A DNA stretch of 6,379 nucleotides, taken from positions 1-6,379 of the forward strand of contig JABMOP010000221.1 in NCBI GenBank assembly GCA_013204125.1, read 5' to 3'. This stretch comes from Rhodospirillales bacterium (GTDB lineage: Bacteria; Pseudomonadota; Alphaproteobacteria; Rhodospirillales; UBA2165). The position numbers were made by a program, and so were the translations under genes. Under the pieces are notes generated by a model. The model had not been told where the DNA came from, searched no databases, and worked only from the letters and a program-made list of their open reading frames with translations. Shown here one piece after another: positions 1-5,953 of the stretch (the stretch's first letter is position 1; the number at the start of each line of letters is the position of its first letter).

Positions 1-371
1 GTATCGTTTTTGTATTCGCCGATGGACGAGTGCGTCCGGCCCGCGTTGAAATTGGTGAATCCTTCGCCAACAAGTTCGAAATCAAGTCTGGATTATCGGT
101 CGGCCAAAAAATCGTAGTCCGCGGCAACGAGCTTTTGCGCCCTGGGCAAACCGTGCGCGTCTCCGGCGGCGGCGCAAGCGGGCGCCCTAACGGCACGCCG
201 GCCGGCCCGCCGGCCGGGGCCCCTGGCGGCAGCCCGCTTGCGGCGCTGCCGCCGGAAAAACGGCGCGCCTTTTTCCAAGGCCTCACGCCCGAAGATCGGC
301 AAAAATTTTTCGCTATGAGCCCTGAAGACAAACGCAATTTCGTACAAAGCCGAATTGGCGCAAACAAATGA
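1..371 (+). CDS. RND efflux periplasmic adaptor (membrane fusion protein), C-terminal end only
   Basis: The reading frame is open from base 3 to the TGA at 369-371, so this is the last 122 codons of a gene that begins before the window. The visible start reads IVFVFADGRVRPARVEIGES and then a stretch with GLSVGQKIVVRGNELLRPGQ, the typical membrane-proximal domain at the C-terminus of AcrA/MdtA-type adaptors, which bridge the inner-membrane pump and the outer-membrane channel in the periplasm. After this domain comes a Gly/Pro/Ala-rich linker (about 162-251) and then three Pro-Glu repeats (252-347), an extra tail beyond the usual end of the domain. An RND permease follows 18 bp later on the same strand, which supports the call. 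The GTG at 30 is an internal valine codon, not a start. Substrate cannot be told from this part. Confidence 0.88.
   Translation, partial: IVFVFADGRVRPARVEIGESFANKFEIKSGLSVGQKIVVRGNELLRPGQTVRVSGGGASGRPNGTPAGPPAGAPGGSPLAALPPEKRRAFFQGLTPEDRQKFFAMSPEDKRNFVQSRIGANK
252..347 (+). repeat. Three tandem 11-12-residue Pro-Glu repeats in the adaptor tail
   Basis: The tail of the adaptor repeats a short unit: PEKRRAFFQGLT, then PEDRQKFFAMS, then PEDKRNFVQ. Each has Pro-Glu at the start, a charged Lys/Arg cluster and an aromatic Phe pair or Phe-Val about six residues later, with a period of 12 and then 11 residues. The units look amphipathic and probably form short helices (inference). The repeat is seen at the protein level; the DNA copies have diverged. 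Confidence 0.7.
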
Positions 372-389
372 AATTGATGAGTTAAGATC

Positions 390-3300
390 ATGCCGCTTAT
401 TTTACTTTCCATCAAAAGACCAACCGCCGTTGTTTCGGTCGTCCTTATGATTGTTCTGGGCGGCATCGTCGCGCTGTTGAATATTCCAATCCAGCTTACG
501 CCCGATACCCGCAAACCGGTGCTGACCATCTTCACCACCTGGCCCGGCGCTTCGACGCTGGAAGTAGAGCGCGAAGTCACCAACCGGCAGGAAGATGCTC
601 TGCGCGGCATCGATGGCTTGGAAAAAGTAGAAAGCACGTCCCGCGACAGTGGCAGCCGGATTGTCCTGGAATTCAATATGAATACCAACATGGACCGCGC
701 ACTGATGCTGGTCTCAAACCGGCTCTCAAATGTGAACGGGATTCCATCGGACGTGCAGGAGCCGCGCATCCGTACCCGCGATGCCGAAGACAACCCGATT
801 GCCTGGTTCACGGTTTCGGTCGCACCTGGAAACAAAAACAAAGTCTATGCCTATGGCCGGTTGCTCGAAGATGTTGTTCAAGATCGGCTGGAGCGGATCA
901 GAGGCGTCGGTCTGGTTAATGTCTGGGGCGGGCGGCTTAACGAGCTCCGGATCATTGTCGATCCACAACGTATGGCGCGTTTCGGATTGACCGTGACCGA
1001 GATGGCAAGCGCATTGCGCGGCGCCAATGCATCCATTTCGGCGGGCGATGTGGAAGAAGGAAAGCGCCGCTATGTAGTGCGCACGGACAACGAATTGTCC
1101 AATTTTGATCGGATCAACAACCTTGTAATCAGGTCCGGCGTCGATGCGGCCACCGGGCGTATTTCCCGCGTGACCGTCGCCGATGTCGCGCGCGTCGAAT
1201 ATGGCTTGGTCGAAACGGACACTCAAATTCGCGCCAACGGTAAGGAATCCGTAATCATCAACGTGATCCGAGACACCGGCGTCAACGTTATCGAAGTGAT
1301 GAAAGAGGTAAAGGCAGAAGCAAAGTTACTGAGTGAAGGCCCGTTGAAGAATGCGGGTCTGATCATGACCCAAGTCCACGACGACACCATCTATATCAAT
1401 TCTGCCATTGGCTTGGTGCAGCAGAACATAATTGTCGGCGGATTGCTGGCGGCGATGGTGTTGTTGATTTTCCTGCGTTCGATCAGAGCGACCCTGATCA
1501 TCGCCATGGCCATTCCCATATCGGTGATCGGCTCGTTTGTTGCGATGGCGGCGCTTGGTCGGTCGATCAATGTGATTTCCTTGGCCGGCATTGCCTTTGC
1601 CGTCGGTATGGTGGTCGATGCGGCCATCGTCGTTCTGGAAAACATCTACCGGCACCGGCAAATGGGCGATCCGGCATCGGTTGCCGCGGCCCGCGGCGCC
1701 GGGCAAGTTTGGGGCGCAATTTTCGTATCCGCCGCGACCACCGTGATGGTCTTCGTGCCCATCCTCATCATGAAATTGGAAGTCGGCCAATTGTTCCGCG
1801 ATATCGCCGTCGCCATTTCGGTTTCGGTGCTCCTGTCGCTGATTATCTCCATCACGGTTATTCCAGCGCTTTCCAACGTTTTTCTGAAAGGCGACGTCAA
1901 GGAAGGCGAGGAAGTGTTCCGGATCCCCCTGATCGATCCGCTGGCCCACCTGTTTGTGCGCTTTGTGCTCGGCTATACGCGCCAGGTGGTCAGCAGCAAG
2001 TCCCGGTCATTGCTGGTCGTCGCCAGCATTTGCGGCATCGCCGCGGTTTCCACTTGGGCGTTTCTGCCCAAGCTGGAATACCTGCCGGAAGGCAACCGCA
2101 ACTTGTTGATCGCCCGCATCCTGCCGCCGGCGGGCTATAATTTAGGCGCTATTGTCCAGATGGCCGAAAAGGCGGAGAGCTTTATCCTGCCGTTATTCAA
2201 GACCGAGTCCAGCGCCGTATCAAAGCCGGGCGATCCACCCCAAGTGGAGCGGTTCTGGTTCATTATCCGCCGTGGCTTTACCCTGGCCGCCGCCGCCGCG
2301 GTCGATCCGGCGCGCCTCAAGGATTTGATCCCTATCGTCCAGCGCGCGGTGTTCAGCGAACCGGGCAGCCGCGGCTTCGTCAGTCAGACCTCGTTGTTTG
2401 GACGCGGGTTTGGCGGCGGGCGTAATATTGAATTGGATATTTCCGGACCCGATCTGGACGACATCGTTAACGTGGCGTCCAAGGCCATGCCGATCATCAT
2501 GAGCAATTTCCCAAGAAGCGAGGGCCATCAATGGCGAGCCATACCCGGCCTGCAATTGTTATCCCCGGAAATACGGATTAAGCCCGACCCGCAACGTTTG
2601 GCGGATGTCGGAATGAGCGCCCGCGAATTGGGCGATTCCATTGATGCCTTCAACGACGGCATCAAAATCGCCGAAGTGACCATCGACGGCAGCTTGACCG
2701 ATTTGATGGTGCGCGGCCCGCATAAACAGATTGCGAATACCCAGGGGATTTACAATATTCCCGTTGTTACCCGTTCAGGCCATATCCTTCCGGCCGGCTC
2801 GTTGTCCAAGATCGAGGTGACGGCGAGCCCCGACCAGATCCGCCATTTGGACCGCGAACGCAGCATCAGCATCAGCATCGGTCCATCGCGTGATATGCCG
2901 CTCGAAGTCGCCATGGATATAGTGCGAAATAAAATAATTAAGTCGTTGAAAGAACAGGGGCTGCCCGCCGGCATCAGCATAAAAATGTCCGGCACCGCCG
3001 ACGCCTTGACCCAGACTTTCGACAGCATGGTGATAAATTTGATCGCCGCCTTGATCATCGTCTATCTGGTCATGGCGATCCTGTTTGAAAGCTTCGTCTA
3101 TCCGTCCATCATCATGTTCTCGGTGCCACTGGCGACGGCGGGCGGCATCGGCGGTCTTGCGCTTCTCAACGCCTTTTCCTACCAGGCGCTGGATATGCTG
3201 ACGCTTTTAGGTTTCGTCATCTTGATCGGCATCGTCGTCAACAACGCCATCTTGCTTGTTCATCAGACATTGGTCCATGTGCGCGAAGAAAATATGGTGC

Positions 3301-3575
3301 CCGTGGATGCCATATTGGAAGCGACACGCAACCGGCTACGCCCGATCTTCATGTCGACCTTGACCAGCATTTTCGGCATGTTGCCTTTGGTGATATTCCC
3401 GGGCGAAGGCTCGGAACTCTACCGGGGCCTCGGATCGGTGGTCATCGGCGGGCTGGCGCTGTCGGCTGTGTTAACGCTGCTGATCATTCCGCCTCTGTTG
3501 GGACTAATCACGGCGGCGCTTGGCACCAAAGAGGCGGGTGCGACGATGCAGGCATTAGAATCTCCGGCGGAATAA
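390..3575 (+). CDS. RND family efflux permease (AcrB/HAE-type inner-membrane pump)
   Basis: A complete 1061-residue protein, normal length for a proton-driven RND pump subunit, which works as a trimer in the inner membrane and passes substrates through the adaptor to an outer-membrane channel. The N-terminus (ATG, then SIKRPTAVVSVVLMIVLGG) is the usual first membrane helix at about 11-30. Further helices are visible at about 342-498 (TM2-6), 539-557 (TM7) and 881-1038 (TM8-12), with two large periplasmic loops between (about 31-340 and 558-880). TM4 contains GMVVDAAIVVLEN, with Asp410 matching the essential AcrB Asp407; the AcrB Asp408 position is Ala411. In TM10, GIVVNNAILLV has Asn951 where AcrB has Lys940. 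The second loop holds an Ala run (633-637) and a Gly-rich segment near 667-677. The ribosome site is weak (GATGAG at 376-381). The adaptor lies 18 bp upstream and a persulfide dioxygenase 5 bp downstream. Substrate is unknown; both drug and metabolite efflux are possible. Confidence 0.95.
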   Translation: MPLILLSIKRPTAVVSVVLMIVLGGIVALLNIPIQLTPDTRKPVLTIFTTWPGASTLEVEREVTNRQEDALRGIDGLEKVESTSRDSGSRIVLEFNMNTNMDRALMLVSNRLSNVNGIPSDVQEPRIRTRDAEDNPIAWFTVSVAPGNKNKVYAYGRLLEDVVQDRLERIRGVGLVNVWGGRLNELRIIVDPQRMARFGLTVTEMASALRGANASISAGDVEEGKRRYVVRTDNELSNFDRINNLVIRSGVDAATGRISRVTVADVARVEYGLVETDTQIRANGKESVIINVIRDTGVNVIEVMKEVKAEAKLLSEGPLKNAGLIMTQVHDDTIYINSAIGLVQQNIIVGGLLAAMVLLIFLRSIRATLIIAMAIPISVIGSFVAMAALGRSINVISLAGIAFAVGMVVDAAIVVLENIYRHRQMGDPASVAAARGAGQVWGAIFVSAATTVMVFVPILIMKLEVGQLFRDIAVAISVSVLLSLIISITVIPALSNVFLKGDVKEGEEVFRIPLIDPLAHLFVRFVLGYTRQVVSSKSRSLLVVASICGIAAVSTWAFLPKLEYLPEGNRNLLIARILPPAGYNLGAIVQMAEKAESFILPLFKTESSAVSKPGDPPQVERFWFIIRRGFTLAAAAAVDPARLKDLIPIVQRAVFSEPGSRGFVSQTSLFGRGFGGGRNIELDISGPDLDDIVNVASKAMPIIMSNFPRSEGHQWRAIPGLQLLSPEIRIKPDPQRLADVGMSARELGDSIDAFNDGIKIAEVTIDGSLTDLMVRGPHKQIANTQGIYNIPVVTRSGHILPAGSLSKIEVTASPDQIRHLDRERSISISIGPSRDMPLEVAMDIVRNKIIKSLKEQGLPAGISIKMSGTADALTQTFDSMVINLIAALIIVYLVMAILFESFVYPSIIMFSVPLATAGGIGGLALLNAFSYQALDMLTLLGFVILIGIVVNNAILLVHQTLVHVREENMVPVDAILEATRNRLRPIFMSTLTSIFGMLPLVIFPGEGSELYRGLGSVVIGGLALSAVLTLLIIPPLLGLITAALGTKEAGATMQALESPAE

Positions 3576-3580
3576 AACCG

Positions 3581-4627
3581 ATGCTTTTTCGGCAATTATT
3601 CGACTACGTTTCTTTCACCTACACCTACTTGCTGGCGGTCGGGCCGGGCGGCGAGGCCCTGATTATCGATCCGGTGCTGGAACAGGTTGAACGCTATATC
3701 ACGCTTTTGGACGAACTTGACCTCAAGCTGATGAAGTCCATCGACACCCATGTTCACGCCGATCATATTACGGCCAGCGGCGCGCTGCGCGACCGGACGG
3801 CCTGCATGACGGTGATCGGCAAGGAAAGCCTGGTCGATGTGGTTTCCATGCGCGTTGAAGACGGCGAGACAATTGAGATCGAGGGTATTTCCCTAGATGT
3901 CCTCCACACGCCCGGCCATACGGATGATTCTTATAGTTTTGCTATGAGCGATCGGGTCTTCACCGGCGATACGCTTCTTATCCGCGGCACCGGTCGCACC
4001 GATTTTCAGAACGGCGACGCGATCGCCGGGTATCAGTCCCTGTTTGGCAAATTGCTGACCTTGCCTGGCGGCACCCTGGTCTATCCGGGCCACGATTATA
4101 AAGGCGATACGGTCAGCACGATTGAGGAAGAACGCCGCTTCAATCCCCGGCTGCAAGTTGCCTCGGCGGAAGAATACGCCGAAATCATGAACAATCTCGG
4201 CTTAGCAAACCCCAAATTGATGGATGTGGTTGTGCCGGTAAATATGAAAATGGGGATGGAAATCACCGATCCCGATATTGCCGAACGCACGATTACACCG
4301 GTGGATGCGTTTAAAATGCTGGCCGGCGGCGAAGCGATGTTCATCGATTTACGCGAGGAAGGCGAACGCCTTAAAAGCGGCGTCATACCGGGATCGGTCC
4401 ATCTGCCATACAAACAATTGGACGCATCTATCAAGCCGGGCGGCGCCTTGGCGGCGCTATCGGGTCAATCAGACAAGCCTTTGCTGCTTTATTGTGCCTA
4501 TGGCGAACGCTCGGCTTTGGCGCTGAAAACCATGCGCGCCGCCGGCTATGACAAAGTGCGGCACTTGGCAGGCGGCATCGACGCCTGGATTATTTCCGGG
4601 TGCGAAGTCGAGCCGGCAAAAAACTAA
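3581..4627 (+). CDS. Persulfide dioxygenase (ETHE1-like) fused to a rhodanese domain
   Basis: A 348-residue two-domain cytosolic enzyme. Residues 1 to about 228 are a metallo-beta-lactamase fold of the ETHE1 branch: THVHADH (His57, His59, Asp61, His62), His113 in HTPGH, Asp130 in FTGDTLLIRG, GRTDFQ at 138-143, and YPGHDYKG with His171, followed by VSTIEEERRFNPRL. By analogy with ETHE1, His57, His113 and Asp130 would hold the single Fe(II), and Arg139 corresponds to a residue needed in human ETHE1. Residues about 236-342 are a rhodanese domain with the active-site loop CAYGERS (Cys305). Known ETHE1-type enzymes oxidise glutathione persulfide to sulfite and glutathione; rhodanese domains move sulfane sulfur between persulfide, sulfite and thiosulfate, so a fusion could couple both steps. 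The ATG lies 5 bp after the pump stop, with only a poor GGA ribosome site at 3569-3571, suggesting translational coupling. The stop overlaps that of the convergent gene. Confidence 0.92.
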   Translation: MLFRQLFDYVSFTYTYLLAVGPGGEALIIDPVLEQVERYITLLDELDLKLMKSIDTHVHADHITASGALRDRTACMTVIGKESLVDVVSMRVEDGETIEIEGISLDVLHTPGHTDDSYSFAMSDRVFTGDTLLIRGTGRTDFQNGDAIAGYQSLFGKLLTLPGGTLVYPGHDYKGDTVSTIEEERRFNPRLQVASAEEYAEIMNNLGLANPKLMDVVVPVNMKMGMEITDPDIAERTITPVDAFKMLAGGEAMFIDLREEGERLKSGVIPGSVHLPYKQLDASIKPGGALAALSGQSDKPLLLYCAYGERSALALKTMRAAGYDKVRHLAGGIDAWIISGCEVEPAKN

Positions 4628-5643
4628 TTCGCCGTATGTAAAACGACGCCGCCGGAATCAGATTTAACCATCCGCCCCTGAGCTTCCAAATACCTTAAAT
4701 GCGCCAAGGTTTCGCCAAGCGCGAAAAACAAATGATGGTCGCTCAGATCGCGCTTGAACAGCTTGGTTGAAACTTCGAAGGCGTGGGTCGGCTCGGCGCA
4801 AATTCGCAGCGTTTCTTCCAATCGTTCGGCGTGGTGTGCATCGTATTCATCCAAACGCCGGTGCATCCCGGTGAACGGCAAATTGTGGCTCGGCAAAACG
4901 GTGACATCGCCGGGCAGATCCCTAAACCCCCTGTTGCTTTCCAAAAAATCATCCAGTGGATTGCCGTTTGGATTGTTGCCATGAATCAAGATCGCGGGCG
5001 TAATCCGAGGTAGGATCTGATCGCCGGCGATGAGGATATTCAAGGTCGCGGAATAAAGGCAGGCTTGCTCAAAGGCGTGGCCAAGCCCGATGATTACGCG
5101 CCAATCATGGCCGCCCATGGCGAGGGTGGCGCCGGCGCGGACGCTGGTAAACCGGGTCGGCACGGTGGAATAAATTTTGTGGGTTCCGGCAAAGCGGTCG
5201 GCGCCCATTTTTGAGATTTCGTCGCCGCAGCCACATTCGTTGAAGTGGCGGCGGTAAAGATCGGCATCGAAAGCATCTTGCATACTAAACAGCCGCCCCA
5301 TCGCCCATTCGGCGCGGGTCGTCACGAATTCGGCGCCGGTGCGGGCCAGGAGCCACCCGGCGAGGCCCATGTGATCGGGGTGGCAATGGGTGCAAATGAT
5401 GCGCTTCAAGGGTTTTGCCGAGAGCGGTCCGGCAAACAACTCGTCCCAAATTGCCATCACGTCGTCGATTTTGATGCCGCAATCGACCAGCGTCCAACCG
5501 TCATCGTCCTCAGCCAGCCACAGATTGATGTGATTCAATTGATACGGCAACGGCATGCGCAGCCAATAGAGGCGGTCCGCCACCTGGGTCAGTTGACCCG
5601 GTTCCGGCCGCGCCAGCGGAAGATGATGGATTTCAGCAGTCAC
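4624..5643 (-). CDS. Metallo-beta-lactamase-fold hydrolase with C-terminal winged-helix-like tail
   Basis: With the GTG at 5643 as start this is 339 residues; the frame stays open to a TTG at 5688 (354 residues). GTG is preferred because AGGGA lies 10 nt upstream, whereas the TTG has no ribosome site. The metal site is clear: THCHPDHMG (His86, His88, Asp90, His91), GLGHAFEQACLY (His189), LIAGDQILPRI (Asp208) and LPSHNLPFTG (His253), a full binuclear set for a hydrolase. The last 70 or so residues (HHAERLEETL to the end, including ALGETLAHLRYLEAQGRM) resemble the winged-helix region found after this fold in LACTB2-like and related bacterial proteins. A loop between about 110 and 170, with the pair CGCG, lies over the active site. 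It is not an ETHE1 relative: it lacks GRTDFQ and the rhodanese domain. Natural substrate is unknown; thioester or other ester hydrolysis is typical of relatives. It is convergent with the persulfide dioxygenase gene. Confidence 0.87.
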   Translation of the reverse strand: MTAEIHHLPLARPEPGQLTQVADRLYWLRMPLPYQLNHINLWLAEDDDGWTLVDCGIKIDDVMAIWDELFAGPLSAKPLKRIICTHCHPDHMGLAGWLLARTGAEFVTTRAEWAMGRLFSMQDAFDADLYRRHFNECGCGDEISKMGADRFAGTHKIYSTVPTRFTSVRAGATLAMGGHDWRVIIGLGHAFEQACLYSATLNILIAGDQILPRITPAILIHGNNPNGNPLDDFLESNRGFRDLPGDVTVLPSHNLPFTGMHRRLDEYDAHHAERLEETLRICAEPTHAFEVSTKLFKRDLSDHHLFFALGETLAHLRYLEAQGRMVKSDSGGVVLHTAN

Positions 5644-5653
5644 CGGCAGATTA

Positions 5654-5658
5654 TCCCT
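5654..5658 (-). promoter_or_regulatory. Ribosome binding site deciding the start of the minus-strand hydrolase
   Basis: On the minus strand AGGGA is followed by 10 nt and then GTG (5643-5641). No comparable purine-rich motif precedes the TTG at 5688, so this site moves the likely start 15 codons inward. The protein then begins VTAEIHHLPL, shortly before the YWLRMPLP stretch near the start of the fold. Confidence 0.5.
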
Positions 5659-5777
5659 GAAATTGAATAAAATTAAATCACCAGTCAACGACTATCACCG
5701 CCGCTCGGCACCGGCAAGCGCCGCCGCCCTCAATAAAATTTAAGGTCAGAGCATGGGTTATTGCATAATTTTTAATC

Positions 5778-5807
5778 ATTATACATATTTGTATAAAAAT
5801 TAGGCAA
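5778..5807 (-). promoter_or_regulatory. Possible sigma-70 promoter for the minus-strand hydrolase
   Basis: On the minus strand TTGCCT (5807-5802; four of six matches to TTGACA) is followed by an 18-bp spacer and a perfect TATAAT (5783-5778). Transcription would start near 5771 and leave a leader of about 128 nt before the GTG at 5643. In such AT-rich DNA a TATAAT can occur by chance, so this is tentative. The -10 box lies inside the left arm of the inverted repeat at 5779-5796. Confidence 0.35.
5779..5796. repeat. Perfect 7-bp inverted repeat with 4-bp spacer (possible operator)
   Basis: TTATACA, spacer TATT, TGTATAA: both arms match perfectly. Its centre is about 118 bp upstream of the start expected from the sigma-54 promoter, in the usual range for an activator site, and it also covers the candidate minus-strand -10 box. 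It could serve as an operator for either gene. The protein that binds is unknown, and AT richness raises the chance of coincidence. Confidence 0.45.
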
Positions 5808-5824
5808 AATTGGGCTTAAATTAT

Positions 5825-5836
5825 GGCTAATTAGCC
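5825..5836. repeat. 12-bp perfect palindrome, possible upstream activator site
   Basis: GGCTAATTAGCC reads the same on both strands. It sits within a wider pairing, GGGCT at 5812-5816 with AGCCC at 5833-5837. Its centre is about 76 bp upstream of the expected sigma-54 transcription start and about 43 bp (four helical turns) from the centre of the other inverted repeat. It does not match the NtrC consensus or the NifA pattern TGT-N10-ACA, so the binding protein cannot be named. Confidence 0.45.
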
Positions 5837-5848
5837 CTCAATATTCCA

Positions 5849-5861
5849 TAACTAATTGATA
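5849..5861 (-). promoter_or_regulatory. IHF-binding site (perfect consensus match)
   Basis: Read on the minus strand the bases are TATCAATTAGTTA, matching every defined position of the IHF consensus WATCARNNNNTTR. It lies between the palindrome at 5825-5836 and the sigma-54 promoter, centred about 50 bp upstream of the expected transcription start. IHF is known to bend DNA at such positions so that a distant activator can touch sigma-54 polymerase. The position makes the match more believable than the sequence alone would in AT-rich DNA. Confidence 0.6.
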
Positions 5862-5878
5862 TTAAACATTATTATTAA

Positions 5879-5895
5879 TTGGCATGGTGCTTGCA
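5879..5895 (+). promoter_or_regulatory. Sigma-54 (RpoN) promoter upstream of the nitrate transporter gene
   Basis: TTGGCATGGTGCTTGCA matches the sigma-54 consensus YTGGCACGNNNNTTGCW at all defined positions but one (T for C in GGCAC). The key GG (5881-5882) and GC (5893-5894) are separated by exactly 10 bp, as sigma-54 polymerase requires. Transcription should start about 12 bp downstream of the GC, near 5906, giving a leader of about 48 nt before the GTG at 5954. Transcription from such a promoter needs an ATP-driven enhancer-binding activator; NtrC would be the usual suspect for a nitrate uptake gene, but no NtrC box is seen. Confidence 0.8.
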
Positions 5896-5940
5896 CATAT
5901 CGTGACGGTTCATGGAATTTCGACATAACAACACGTACCT

Positions 5941-5947
5941 AAAGGAG
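5941..5947 (+). promoter_or_regulatory. Strong ribosome binding site for the nitrate transporter
   Basis: AAAGGAG is followed by 6 nt and then GTG at 5954. It is the best Shine-Dalgarno match in the window and fixes the GTG start. The in-frame ATG at 6017-6019 (Met22) has no such site and would cut the N-terminal tail. Confidence 0.8.
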
Positions 5948-5953
5948 ATAACA

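Larger units (their letters stand above)
5644..5953. other. Intergenic region between divergent genes, AT-rich
   Basis: About 310 bp separate the minus-strand hydrolase start from the plus-strand transporter start. Bases 5689-5740 are GC-rich and unremarkable. From about 5735 to 5880 the sequence is strongly AT-rich, unlike all the coding DNA in the window, and holds two inverted repeats, an IHF-like site and possible promoter elements listed separately. I found no convincing small gene or structured RNA here. Confidence 0.85.

Noticed and set aside
368..385. Five-codon mini frame (ATG AAA TTG ATG AGT TAA) overlapping the adaptor stop as ATGA
   Set aside because: It could in principle help ribosomes pass from adaptor to permease, but it has no clear ribosome site and such short frames are common by chance.
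726..1226. Long open frame on the minus strand inside the RND permease gene
   Set aside because: It lies fully within a well-supported gene, its translation has no recognisable family features, and the His/Asp/Gly-rich composition is typical of a shadow frame. The same applies to the minus-strand frames at 1326-1949 and 2220-2555 and the plus-strand frame at 1709-2140.
4628..4720. Rho-independent terminator after the persulfide dioxygenase gene
   Set aside because: No stable GC stem followed by a T-run was found; the region is coding sequence of the convergent hydrolase.
5245..5670. Plus-strand open frame opposite the hydrolase gene
   Set aside because: It is antisense to a gene with an intact metal-binding motif set, and its translation shows no domain. 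No ribosome site was noted.
5660..5688. Minus-strand promoter with TTGACT as -35 box
   Set aside because: The best -10 candidate (TTCAAT) is only 15 bp away with four of six matches, and transcription would start almost on the ribosome site. The candidate further upstream is better.
5857..5870. FNR/NNR-like box TTGATATTAAACAT upstream of the nitrate transporter
   Set aside because: The left half matches TTGAT but the right half matches ATCAA at only three of five positions, and the bases are better explained by the overlapping perfect IHF match. No good sigma-70 -10 box follows at the needed distance.
5887..5896. Inverted repeat GTGC-TT-GCAC resembling NtrC half-sites
   Set aside because: The spacing is wrong for an NtrC site, and the bases are required by the sigma-54 promoter itself.
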